Positions 1-6,408 of a DNA stretch of 10,804 nucleotides are shown here, in pieces. Made by a program: the position numbers and the translations under genes. Below the pieces are notes generated by a model that saw only the letters and a list, made by a program, of their open reading frames with translations, had not been told where the DNA came from and did no database searches. The stretch comes from Gammaproteobacteria bacterium (GTDB lineage Bacteria > Pseudomonadota > Gammaproteobacteria > Pseudomonadales > Azotimanducaceae): contig JAUIKX010000105.1 of the NCBI GenBank assembly GCA_030430515.1, positions 1-10,804 on the forward strand. Reading direction: 5' to 3'. Numbering within the stretch: position 1 is the stretch's first letter; each line of letters opens with the position of its first letter.

Positions 1-204
1 GACCATCTCTGGACGATAACGGCCGCATTGGTCGTCTTTCTCATGCAGGGCGGGTATTTGCTGTATGAAGCCGGCCTGGTGCGCTCCAAGAATAGTATCA
101 ACGTTGCAGCCAAGAATCTCGCTGACGCCTCCATATCCGCCATATTCTATTACCTCTTCGGATTCGGCATTATGTATGGGCCAAGCCTGGCCGGTGGCCT
201 GATA
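1..204 (+). pseudogene. Ammonium transporter (Amt) N-terminal fragment, truncated
   Basis: Frame +1 is open from the first base and reads as the N-terminal membrane region of an Amt/MEP/Rh ammonium channel. It shows a hydrophobic first helix followed by FLMQGGYLLYEAGLVRSKNS, then NVAAKNLAD and a second helix ending in FGFGIMYGPS. This matches the Amt pattern (LMQAGF-LEAGLVR-KN--N---KN--D, then GFGLMFG). Its start codon lies just left of the window. After about base 181-205 the Amt character stops: the reading continues open to 816 only as the antisense of the LigW-like gene. A full Amt has some 400 residues and ten or more helices, so only about one sixth is present. By hand count the first 180 bases are about 52% GC, lower than the next line (about 65%), which supports a different origin. 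It is a broken gene or the edge of a chimeric assembly; the family call is firm, the cause is not. Confidence 0.75.
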
Positions 205-1194
205 GGGGTAGTCAATCGCCCACATGATGCGCTCCACCCCGAGAATGCCGATGCAGAAATCCAGCACCTCGGGAGATTCCATGCCGCTGGTGGTGATGAA
301 GAAGTTGCGCTTGAAGTAGTCGCTGGCCAGCAGTTCAGTGTTCGGCGTGCGGCCGCGCTTCTTCATGATGCCGTGGAAGTGATCGATGCGCGTAAGCCAA
401 TAAGGGATACCCTCGCCCATGTGCCCCAGGACGATGTGGAGTTCGGGAAAACGGTCGAACACACCGTTCAGCATGAGACGCAACGCATGGGTGCCGGTCT
501 CCATGGCGTATCCCCACATGGCCGCTTCCATGCCGTAGTGTGCGAACGGCGCGGACATACCCGGCGACGGCGCTCTAGGGTGGATGTAGATCGGTTTGCC
601 CAGGCTCTCGGCCGCTTCAAAAATATCCCAGAACTTCGGGTCGTCCAGGTACTCGCCGTTGGTGTGGGAGTTGACGACAAAGCCGTGCATGCCGAGCTCT
701 TCGCTGGCGCGCTGCATCTCTTTCGCGGCCCGCTTCGGCGAGTGCGGGGCCATACTGGCGAGCCCCGCCAGCCGCGTGGGATGCCGCCGCATCGCCTCGG
801 CCTGCAGGTCGTTTGATACGCTCGCCAGATCCGTCGCGGTATCCGCATCGAACATCTGCACGCCCGGTGCTGTGAGCGATGTAACGTGCATATCGACGCC
901 ATGAACATCCATCTCGGCCAGCCGCTCTTTCTCGAGGCTCAACAGCCCCTTGAGGAGTCGTTTGCCGCCTTCTGACTGCGTACCGCGACCGTAGATCATG
1001 CGCAGCAGCGCAAGCTCCAGGCTCGGCATGGTCTTCGTCGCCACCACCTCCGCCAGGGCATCCGCCACTGCCGGCACTGAGAAAGCTTCCTCCGTGGCGA
1101 TGCGTCGAATTCCAGCCGCGTGCGCGCCTTTGATCGGTGCAAGGCCTATCGCAGCCGCAGATGCACCGAACCTGAGAATTGATCGTCTGTTCAT
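1..1194 (-). CDS. Amidohydrolase_2 family protein, LigW-like (5-carboxyvanillate decarboxylase type), Tat signal, 3' end lost
   Basis: The ATG at 1194 has GAGGGG just upstream and lies 17 bases after the stop of the hydrolase gene, so the two form an operon. The reading frame stays open to base 1, but recognisable homology ends near base 195, after IDYPYQ; the rest is antisense Amt. From memory about 30 C-terminal residues of the family are missing. Residues 1-26 form a Tat-type signal (RRSILRF, hydrophobic stretch, AHA cleavage site). The fold follows metal-dependent decarboxylases such as LigW and gamma-resorcylate decarboxylase: IATEEAF at 32-38, NSHT at 175-178, YIHPR with His205, LGHMGEG with His258, and Asp328 in IDYPY. 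Glu35, His205 and Asp328 match family metal ligands. Residue 37 is Ala where gamma-resorcylate decarboxylase has a ligand His; as recalled, LigW also has EEAF. The expected role is non-oxidative decarboxylation of an aromatic acid, though a hydrolase role is possible. An export signal is unusual for this family. Confidence 0.8.
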   Translation of the reverse strand, partial: MNRRSILRFGASAAAIGLAPIKGAHAAGIRRIATEEAFSVPAVADALAEVVATKTMPSLELALLRMIYGRGTQSEGGKRLLKGLLSLEKERLAEMDVHGVDMHVTSLTAPGVQMFDADTATDLASVSNDLQAEAMRRHPTRLAGLASMAPHSPKRAAKEMQRASEELGMHGFVVNSHTNGEYLDDPKFWDIFEAAESLGKPIYIHPRAPSPGMSAPFAHYGMEAAMWGYAMETGTHALRLMLNGVFDRFPELHIVLGHMGEGIPYWLTRIDHFHGIMKKRGRTPNTELLASDYFKRNFFITTSGMESPEVLDFCIGILGVERIMWAIDYPYQATGQAWPIHNAESEEVIEYGGYGGVSEILGCNVDTILGAHQAGFIQQIPALHEKDDQCGRYRPEMV

Positions 1195-1211
1195 GTTCTG
1201 CCCCTCAAACT

Positions 1212-2369
1212 TCAGAAATTGTTCTGTGCCGCCTGCCAGGCGCCTGCCTGCGCCTTGGCAAGCTTCAGAAGACTGCCCATGGCAACATTCATATCGATCA
1301 GGTGAAACCCCCACTCGGCGCGCACCTCACCATCGACGATGACATCGCCGGAGATATCGTCCGCGCGCGGATCGGCAGGATCCGCATGAATATCGATAGC
1401 CAGCCATGTATGCGTGGCGTTCTCTGCGCAGCGGGCTCGAAGCAGCCCCGGCAGAGACACGAAATCCGTCGACACTTCGACACCTTCACCAAAGGGCATT
1501 TCCACAGCAGACGTGAACGCGCGCTTCGCCAGGTAGGCATACAGTTCATCACCATCGCCGGAAAGCTCAGCGGGATTAACACACAGCGCCCGTCCTGCAG
1601 GGGGCCTGGTCTTGCCAAAGCGGCTGTCCGCCGGCGGCTCACGGTCGCCCCTGAAAGAAACGTAACCGACCATGCAAGCCGTATCCAAACTGGTCGTGCA
1701 TGGGGGCAACGGATAGCTGCCATCCTCGTTGGGGTAAATGTTGGTGCCGATCGGCATCACCGATATGATGCGCTTCTCGACCTCACTGCCGGCAATTTCC
1801 TCGGCAGTCAGCCGCGTAATGAGGCCGGCACCCTGGGAATGCCCGAGGAGCACGACACCCCGCCCGTCATTCTCTTCGGCAAGATAGGTTTGCCACGCGC
1901 GCTTCACATCCTCGTAGTTTAGCGTCGGGTCCGCTTTGTACTCACCTGTGGCGGCAAAGCTGCGCAGGTGGGTCAGCGTCACCTGGCGGTAGAGCGGTGC
2001 ATAGGTTCGGCAGATGGTGCCGAAGCGCGCGAACTGCTGCGCGATCACGCGGCGTTCTTCCACGTTGGCGACCATGTCCGAGTTGGGTGTTGGGTCCAGC
2101 GATACGGTCGGGTAAACATAGAAACAGTCGAACGCCGGGTTCTCGGCAGCGTCCGCGGTTTCAAGGGACGTACGTCCGCTGGGCTCAACGATGGTGGTCG
2201 ACAGATCCACATCGCAGGCATCGCTGGCTTTCGACGGATGGCATAACCAGTTCGATGCATCGCTGTAGTCGATCTCCAGATCTTCCTCCGGTATCGCGGT
2301 CGATTGCTCTGTTGCCGTTGTGCAGGCGCCGACCCAGACGACCGCGAACAGCAGTGCCGTATATCGCAT
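1212..2369 (-). CDS. DUF3089-type alpha/beta hydrolase lipoprotein
   Basis: This 385-residue protein begins with a lipoprotein signal: a short hydrophobic stretch and VGAC, with Cys16 as the lipidation site, so it is probably membrane-anchored outside the cytoplasm. The mature protein is an alpha/beta hydrolase of the DUF3089 kind. It has FDCFYVYPTVSLD at 80-92, ARFGTICRTYAPLYRQ at 114-129, the nucleophile elbow GHSQG with Ser178, and a C-terminal GFHLIDMN with His356 as the probable catalytic His. Cysteines at 43, 52, 82, 120, 224, 232, 263 and 314 could form disulfides, as suits an exported protein. The ATG at 2369 has GGGGAG seven bases upstream. It is the first gene of a two-gene operon with the LigW-like protein. 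An ester or lactone substrate is an inference from the fold; no specific substrate is known to me. Confidence 0.8.
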   Translation of the reverse strand: MRYTALLFAVVWVGACTTATEQSTAIPEEDLEIDYSDASNWLCHPSKASDACDVDLSTTIVEPSGRTSLETADAAENPAFDCFYVYPTVSLDPTPNSDMVANVEERRVIAQQFARFGTICRTYAPLYRQVTLTHLRSFAATGEYKADPTLNYEDVKRAWQTYLAEENDGRGVVLLGHSQGAGLITRLTAEEIAGSEVEKRIISVMPIGTNIYPNEDGSYPLPPCTTSLDTACMVGYVSFRGDREPPADSRFGKTRPPAGRALCVNPAELSGDGDELYAYLAKRAFTSAVEMPFGEGVEVSTDFVSLPGLLRARCAENATHTWLAIDIHADPADPRADDISGDVIVDGEVRAEWGFHLIDMNVAMGSLLKLAKAQAGAWQAAQNNF

Positions 2370-2408
2370 TCACTTTCTCCCCGATGGTAGTAGCTCATCG
2401 CTGTCGCA

Positions 2409-2437
2409 ATGGTCCGGTGGAATACCTGCGAGGTCAA
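2409..2437 (-). promoter_or_regulatory. Putative sigma-70-like promoter for the hydrolase/amidohydrolase operon
   Basis: On the minus strand a TTGACC box (2437-2432) is followed after 17 bases by GACCAT (2414-2409), about 40 bases upstream of the lipoprotein ATG. The -35 box is good and the -10 is weak. The 138-base gap 2370-2507 separates two divergent operons and must also hold the promoter of the plus-strand SDR cluster, for which I see no convincing boxes. Called by eye only. Confidence 0.35.
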
Positions 2438-2507
2438 ATAATGCGTTCATCATCAGCTTGCGCGGTTCAACACAATGCGACACCCTCCCCGCAAACAGGA
2501 GGACACT

Positions 2508-3422
2508 ATGGATTTCAACGGAAAGGTGGCATTCATCACCGGTGGCGTGTCTGGCATCGGCTTCGGTCTGGCCCGTGCATTCGCCAATCATGGAATGCGC
2601 CTTGCGCTGAGCTACCGCAACGACGATTACCGTGACGAGGCACGCGCCTGGTTCAAAGACCACGATTTTGAAGAGCCCCTCTTCGTGCGGCTCGACGTGC
2701 AGGACCGCGAGCGCTTCGCTGACGTCGCCGATGAAGTGGCAGCGCACTTCGGCAAAGTGCACGTACTCGTCAACAACGCCGGCGTCAGCGTATTCGGCCC
2801 CACGGATCTGGCGACTTACGATGACTTCGACTGGATCATGGGTGTGAACTATGGCGGTGTGGTCAACGGCATCGTCAGCTTCGTGCCGAAAATCAAGGCG
2901 CACGGGGAAGGTGGACACGTTGTAAATGTCGCCAGCATGGCGGCGTATCTGGCCGGCCCGCAAGCGGGCATCTACACCGCTTCGAAGTTTGCCGTCCGCG
3001 GCCTCACCGAGTGCCTGCGCTACAACCTGGCACCCTACAACATCGGCGTTTCGCTCATGTGCCCCGGTCTCACCCGAACCAACGCCTGGGACAGCGCCCT
3101 GCGTCGACCGGACCGGTTTGCAGCATCCGGCTTCGGCGAGGTAAACCAGTCAGAGCTTAAAACCTTCGGCGGCGCGTTCGACGATGGTATGGATCCGATG
3201 GAGGTCGGCGAGAAAACGTTCGCCGGCATGGCCGAAAATCGTGGCCTCATATTCACGCATCCGGAGTTTGCCGAGGATTTTCGCGAGATCTACGAAGAGT
3301 CCATCGCCGCACTGCCCGATGAGGAAGCACCGCCCGAGCGGCTGGAGATCGAGCGTCTCCGACGCGAAGCCAACCGGGCTGCAGCGGAAGGTAAGGTCAT
3401 CAGCATCAACGATCTGACCTGA
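2508..3422 (+). CDS. Short-chain dehydrogenase/reductase, LigD-type C-alpha dehydrogenase-like, probably NADP-preferring
   Basis: The ATG at 2508 is preceded by AGGAGG at ideal spacing; an in-frame ATG at 2475 lacks this and adds 11 residues outside the SDR fold. The protein has 304 residues. It shows the classical SDR order: TGGVSGIG at 11-18 for the dinucleotide, NNAG at 89-92, and the catalytic set Asn114, Ser143, Tyr156 and Lys160 (YTASK). The stretch TYDDFDWIMGVNYGGVVNG and the extended C-terminal region resemble the LigD/LigL/LigN dehydrogenases that oxidise the alpha-hydroxyl of lignin beta-aryl ethers. At the end of the second strand the acidic residue of NAD enzymes is replaced by Tyr36 followed by Arg37, which points to NADP. 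It opens the SDR-GST-GST-SDR-cytochrome cluster. Family call firm; substrate inferred from context. Confidence 0.85.
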   Translation: MDFNGKVAFITGGVSGIGFGLARAFANHGMRLALSYRNDDYRDEARAWFKDHDFEEPLFVRLDVQDRERFADVADEVAAHFGKVHVLVNNAGVSVFGPTDLATYDDFDWIMGVNYGGVVNGIVSFVPKIKAHGEGGHVVNVASMAAYLAGPQAGIYTASKFAVRGLTECLRYNLAPYNIGVSLMCPGLTRTNAWDSALRRPDRFAASGFGEVNQSELKTFGGAFDDGMDPMEVGEKTFAGMAENRGLIFTHPEFAEDFREIYEESIAALPDEEAPPERLEIERLRREANRAAAEGKVISINDLT

Positions 3423-3435
3423 CAAGGGCTTCTAG

Positions 3436-3453
3436 CCGAACCGACCGGTTCGG
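3436..3453. promoter_or_regulatory. Inverted repeat, possible TetR-family operator
   Basis: CCGAACCGACCGGTTCGG has 7-base arms (CCGAACC / GGTTCGG) around a 4-base centre, with a core ACCGACCGGT typical of TetR-family operators. It sits 14 bases after the first SDR stop and 50 bases before the GST start. No T-run follows, so an intrinsic terminator is unlikely. It may control an internal promoter for the GSTs, or be an RNA hairpin that tunes expression between genes. No TetR gene lies in the window. Confidence 0.4.
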
Positions 3454-3473
3454 TGTAGGCTGGACCATCGTCA

Positions 3474-3496
3474 ATCCGGGGAGGGATCCGGGGAGG
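3474..3496 (+). repeat. Tandem duplicated ribosome-binding segment before the first GST
   Basis: The 11-base unit ATCCGGGGAGG occurs twice (3474-3484 and 3486-3496) with one G between, a 12-base period. Each copy holds a GGGGAGG Shine-Dalgarno core. The second copy is correctly spaced from the ATG at 3503; the first is too far away to serve the same start. Confidence 0.7.
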
Positions 3497-3502
3497 AAAG
3501 CG

Positions 3503-4258
3503 ATGGCCCTGACACTGTATCACTGGGAACCCAACGCCAATTCCGGCAAGCCGATGCTCGCGCTTGCCGAGAAAGGCGTTGACTACGACAGCCACTATCT
3601 TGATCTGTTGAGCTTCGATCAGCACAAACCGGAATACCTCGCTGTAAACCCCGAAGGCACCATTCCGGCGCTGGTGCATGGTGATCGCGTGCTGACCGAG
3701 TCCACGCCGATCATGGAGTACGTCGACGAAGCATTTGACGGACCGAGCCTGCGCCCGCAGGACCCCGCCGCTCGCTGGCGCATGCGCTGGTGGATGCGCT
3801 ACTTCGACGCCTACTTCGCCCCCAGCGTGTCGATGCTCGGCTGGAACGTTTTCGTCGGTCCGTCCGTGCGGCAACGGGATCAGGAACAGCTGGCCAACGC
3901 CATCGACCGCATTCCGCTGGAATCACGGCGCATTGCCTGGCGCAAAGCCATCTTCAACCAGTTCTCTCAGGAAGAGCTCGACGAATCCATCCGCCGCACC
4001 CGCGCAGGTATCGAGGTGCTCGAAACGCACCTGGCTGCCAACCGCTGGATCGCCGGAGATGAGTACTCGCTGGGCGACATCAATGGTTTCAACCTGGCCT
4101 ATGCACTGCCTCTGTCGCAGCCGGATCACTGCAACGATGACAAAACGCCACACATCCTCGCCTGGCTGCGGGCCATTTACCGACGCCCCGCTACCAAGGA
4201 AACCTGGGCGAAGGGCAAAACCGACATGGCCAGCCGCGTCACGTTTCTGGAAGGCTGA
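3503..4258 (+). CDS. Glutathione S-transferase, LigF-like beta-etherase homologue (putative catalytic subunit)
   Basis: This 251-residue GST has an N-terminal thioredoxin-like domain (about 1-80) and a helical C-terminal domain. It resembles Sphingobium LigF, which uses glutathione to cleave the beta-aryl ether bond of lignin-type ketones. Shared features are LYHWEPNANSGKP near the start (Asn13 and Ser14 at the LigF active-site position), FDQHKPEYLAVNPEGTIPAL with the cis-Pro at 55, and ESTPIMEY with Glu66-Ser67 for the glutathione gamma-glutamyl group. Later it has LRPQDP, then WWMRYFDAYFAPSVSMLGW. The GGGGAGG site before the ATG at 3503 is strong. It follows an SDR of the type that makes the ketone substrate in the Lig pathway and precedes a diverged paralogue. 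There is no signal peptide, so it is cytosolic. GST family is certain; the etherase role is inferred from similarity and context. Confidence 0.85.
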   Translation: MALTLYHWEPNANSGKPMLALAEKGVDYDSHYLDLLSFDQHKPEYLAVNPEGTIPALVHGDRVLTESTPIMEYVDEAFDGPSLRPQDPAARWRMRWWMRYFDAYFAPSVSMLGWNVFVGPSVRQRDQEQLANAIDRIPLESRRIAWRKAIFNQFSQEELDESIRRTRAGIEVLETHLAANRWIAGDEYSLGDINGFNLAYALPLSQPDHCNDDKTPHILAWLRAIYRRPATKETWAKGKTDMASRVTFLEG

Positions 4259-4270
4259 GGGAGAAAAGTA

Positions 4271-5038
4271 ATGCTGGAACTGTATCACTGGGAACCCAAC
4301 GGACTGTTTCTGAAACCGCTGATCGCGCTGCACGAAAAAGACGCCCGGTTCACCTCACACTACTTCGATGCGAGCCGCCTCGAGCAGCTCGATGAAGGCT
4401 TCCCCGGCAACGTGGAATCGCGGCTGCACCTGGAACGGGAGGGGCCGGTGCTGGTCGATGGTGATGAGATCATCACCAGTACGTTCTTCATGCTCGAGTA
4501 CATCAATGACAGTCTGCCGGGCATCGATCTGAAGCCGGGTGGTGCATTTGAGCATTACCGCATGCAGGCCTGGGGCCAGAAGATCGCGACGATCCTCTCC
4601 CCCGCCGTTTGCGCGCTTGGCTGTGCCACCTACCTGTCCATCGACGAAAGCCTGCGTTCGCGCATCGACGCCATCGAACCGCTGGAGCGACGCAACCTCT
4701 GGCTCGATGTTCTGAACGGCCGCTACGATGCGAGCGCCGTCGCCGGAATGCGCGAGCACCTGAAAGGCACCATTGGCCTGATGGAAACGACGCTCAACCA
4801 GGACCCGTGGCTTGCCGGTGAGGAGTACTCCATCGCCGATATCGACGCTTTCGCGATGATCCGTCCGCTTCCTCAACTCGCGCCAGACGTGGTGAACAGT
4901 GATGAAACGCCGGCGCTGCTGGCATTCATCGAGCGCGTCTCGCAACGGCCGGCAGTGGCCACCGCCATGTCGGCGGCGCGCACCGAACATCCAGAAACCT
5001 GCTTCGTCCCCGGCTGCGAAGCATCACGTTGGGGGTAA
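4271..5038 (+). CDS. Glutathione S-transferase paralogue with altered active site (putative partner subunit)
   Basis: This 255-residue protein is a paralogue of the preceding GST: both start with LYHWEPN, then KP at the same place, and share the SI/LGDI helix near 190. It begins 12 bases after the first GST stop, with GAGGGAG upstream. The positions that matter differ. The Asn-Ser of the first GST (13-14) is Leu12-Phe13 here, and the Glu-Ser glutathione pair is Thr69-Ser70. A cis-Pro remains at 59. This suggests weak or no glutathione catalysis of its own. Heterodimeric beta-etherases made of two unlike GSTs (BaeAB of Novosphingobium) are known, so a structural or substrate-binding partner role is a reasonable inference. 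It could also act on another substrate. The C-terminus runs some 20 residues past the usual GST end and holds two Cys. Confidence 0.8.
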   Translation: MLELYHWEPNGLFLKPLIALHEKDARFTSHYFDASRLEQLDEGFPGNVESRLHLEREGPVLVDGDEIITSTFFMLEYINDSLPGIDLKPGGAFEHYRMQAWGQKIATILSPAVCALGCATYLSIDESLRSRIDAIEPLERRNLWLDVLNGRYDASAVAGMREHLKGTIGLMETTLNQDPWLAGEEYSIADIDAFAMIRPLPQLAPDVVNSDETPALLAFIERVSQRPAVATAMSAARTEHPETCFVPGCEASRWG

Positions 5039-5040
5039 GC

Positions 5041-5970
5041 ATGCAGGACGTCAGAGGGAAGACAGCCTTCATCACCGGCGGCGGCAGCGGCATGGGGCTG
5101 GGCATGGCCCGGGTATTCGTTGAGGAAGGCATGAACGTCGTTATTGCCGACGTGCGCCAGGACCATCTGGACGAGGCGTTGCAGAGCTTTTCCGGGCAGC
5201 AGGAGCGCGTGCACGGGCTGATCGTGGATGTTTCGGACAGACAAGCCATGCAAAACGCCGCAGAAGAAACGGTAGAGCGGTTCGGCAAAGTACATGTGCT
5301 GTGCAACAACGCCGGTGCAGGCATTATCGGCCCCCTGCTCGACGCCACCTACGACGACTGGGACTGGGGCATCAACGTCAATCTCGGCGGCGTGGTCAAC
5401 GGCATACAGTCTTTCGTGCCGAAGATCCGCGAGCACGGCGAAGGCGGACACATCGTCACCACCGCTTCGATGCAGGGCCTGTTCGTCGGCGCGGTGGCCG
5501 GCATTTACTGCGCAACGAAGTATGCCGCTGTCGGTCTCATGGAGGCGCTGCATCCCGAGCTGGCCCCGCACAACATCGGCGTTTCCGCTTTCTGTCCGGG
5601 GCTTGTGAACACGAACATCCACGAAGCCGAAAAGGCGCGACCCGAGCGCTGGGGCAATACGAACTACGGCCAGGCCATGGCTGAGCGCGCTCCGGAGTTC
5701 AAGAAAAACGTGCTGAACGTCGGCATGGATCCCCTGGAGGTGGGCGCCCGGGTACTCGCGGGTATACGCAACAACGATCTATACATACTCACCCACCCCG
5801 AGTACGAACAGGGTGTGCGCGATCGATATGACGCGATTCTCGCGTCGTTCAAACAGGACCACGAACCACCAGCCGAGCGTGTGGCGGCCGAGCAGGCCGT
5901 GCTGCGATTTCCGACCTATGTCGACGAACTATCGCGGCTCCGAGCCGGCGACTTGCCATCGGAGACCTGA
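5041..5970 (+). CDS. Short-chain dehydrogenase/reductase, LigD-type, probably NAD-preferring
   Basis: The ATG at 5041 lies two bases after the GST stop; a TTG at 5029 is in frame but would overlap that gene and adds only four residues. The protein has 309 residues. It shows ITGGGSGMG at 11-19, NNAG at 89-92, and the catalytic Asn114, Ser143, Tyr156 and Lys160 (YCATK). Asp37 in IADVR, at the end of the second strand, favours NAD, as in LigD, which has the same ADVR. TYDDWDW, VNLGGVVNG, SFVPKI and the late ARPERWGNTNYG resemble LigD-type C-alpha dehydrogenases. It is clearly a paralogue of the first SDR in the cluster, sharing the long C-terminal part (MDPLEVG, THPEY). Two such enzymes of opposite stereopreference serve racemic ether substrates in Sphingobium; a similar division is possible here. 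Confidence 0.85.
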   Translation: MQDVRGKTAFITGGGSGMGLGMARVFVEEGMNVVIADVRQDHLDEALQSFSGQQERVHGLIVDVSDRQAMQNAAEETVERFGKVHVLCNNAGAGIIGPLLDATYDDWDWGINVNLGGVVNGIQSFVPKIREHGEGGHIVTTASMQGLFVGAVAGIYCATKYAAVGLMEALHPELAPHNIGVSAFCPGLVNTNIHEAEKARPERWGNTNYGQAMAERAPEFKKNVLNVGMDPLEVGARVLAGIRNNDLYILTHPEYEQGVRDRYDAILASFKQDHEPPAERVAAEQAVLRFPTYVDELSRLRAGDLPSET

Positions 5971-5988
5971 AGCGCAGATACTGAAGGC

Positions 5989-6408
5989 ATGCGCATACGA
6001 AGACATTTTCTCTGCTTATCGCTGGCGCTTCTCACCGTCGGCTGCGCCAGCCGACTACCAGACTACAACGGTCAGACGCTCTATATGGCTAACTGCGCCA
6101 ACTGCCACGGCACCTACGGCGAGGGCGATGGCGCGGTAACTCCGGCGCTGAACGTTGTGCTGCAGGATCTGCGCTACATCAGTCAACGCAATGGCGGTGA
6201 GTTCCCGAAGGCATGGCTTGAAGAGATCATCGATGGGCGCGAACGGCGGCAGGGACATGGCCCCATCGGCATGCCCGTCTGGGGCGCTGTTTTCTCCCAG
6301 CAGGAGGGTTACGACGATGCGGCGCAGGCCCGCGTGTCGGCAAAAGTTGATGCCCTCCTGAGCTATCTGGAAGCCATTCAGATTCAGTCGGCAGCCGTCA
6401 CGAACTGA
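5989..6408 (+). CDS. Class I c-type cytochrome lipoprotein
   Basis: This 139-residue protein starts with a lipoprotein signal ending LTVGC, with Cys19 as the anchor. One haem site CANCH (Cys36, Cys39, His40) is followed by GTYGEGDG, and Met95 in GPIGMPVWG is the likely second axial ligand. This is a small monohaem electron carrier tethered outside the cytoplasm. It starts 18 bases after the SDR stop with only a GAAGG-like site, so it appears to be the last gene of the cluster. Its partner may be a dehydrogenase encoded elsewhere, since the window's SDRs use nicotinamide and are cytosolic. The 3' end overlaps the convergent hemerythrin gene by 25 bases. Confidence 0.85.
   Translation: MRIRRHFLCLSLALLTVGCASRLPDYNGQTLYMANCANCHGTYGEGDGAVTPALNVVLQDLRYISQRNGGEFPKAWLEEIIDGRERRQGHGPIGMPVWGAVFSQQEGYDDAAQARVSAKVDALLSYLEAIQIQSAAVTN

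Noticed and set aside
28..816. A 262-codon plus-strand frame from the Amt fragment onward
   Set aside because: Only the part up to about 205 has protein character; the rest is the exact antisense of the LigW-like gene, so it is not one real protein.
1084..1092. Ala37 in place of a metal-ligand His in the LigW-like protein as an inactivating change
   Set aside because: LigW itself, as I recall its sequence, has the same EEAF motif, so this is a subfamily trait and not damage.
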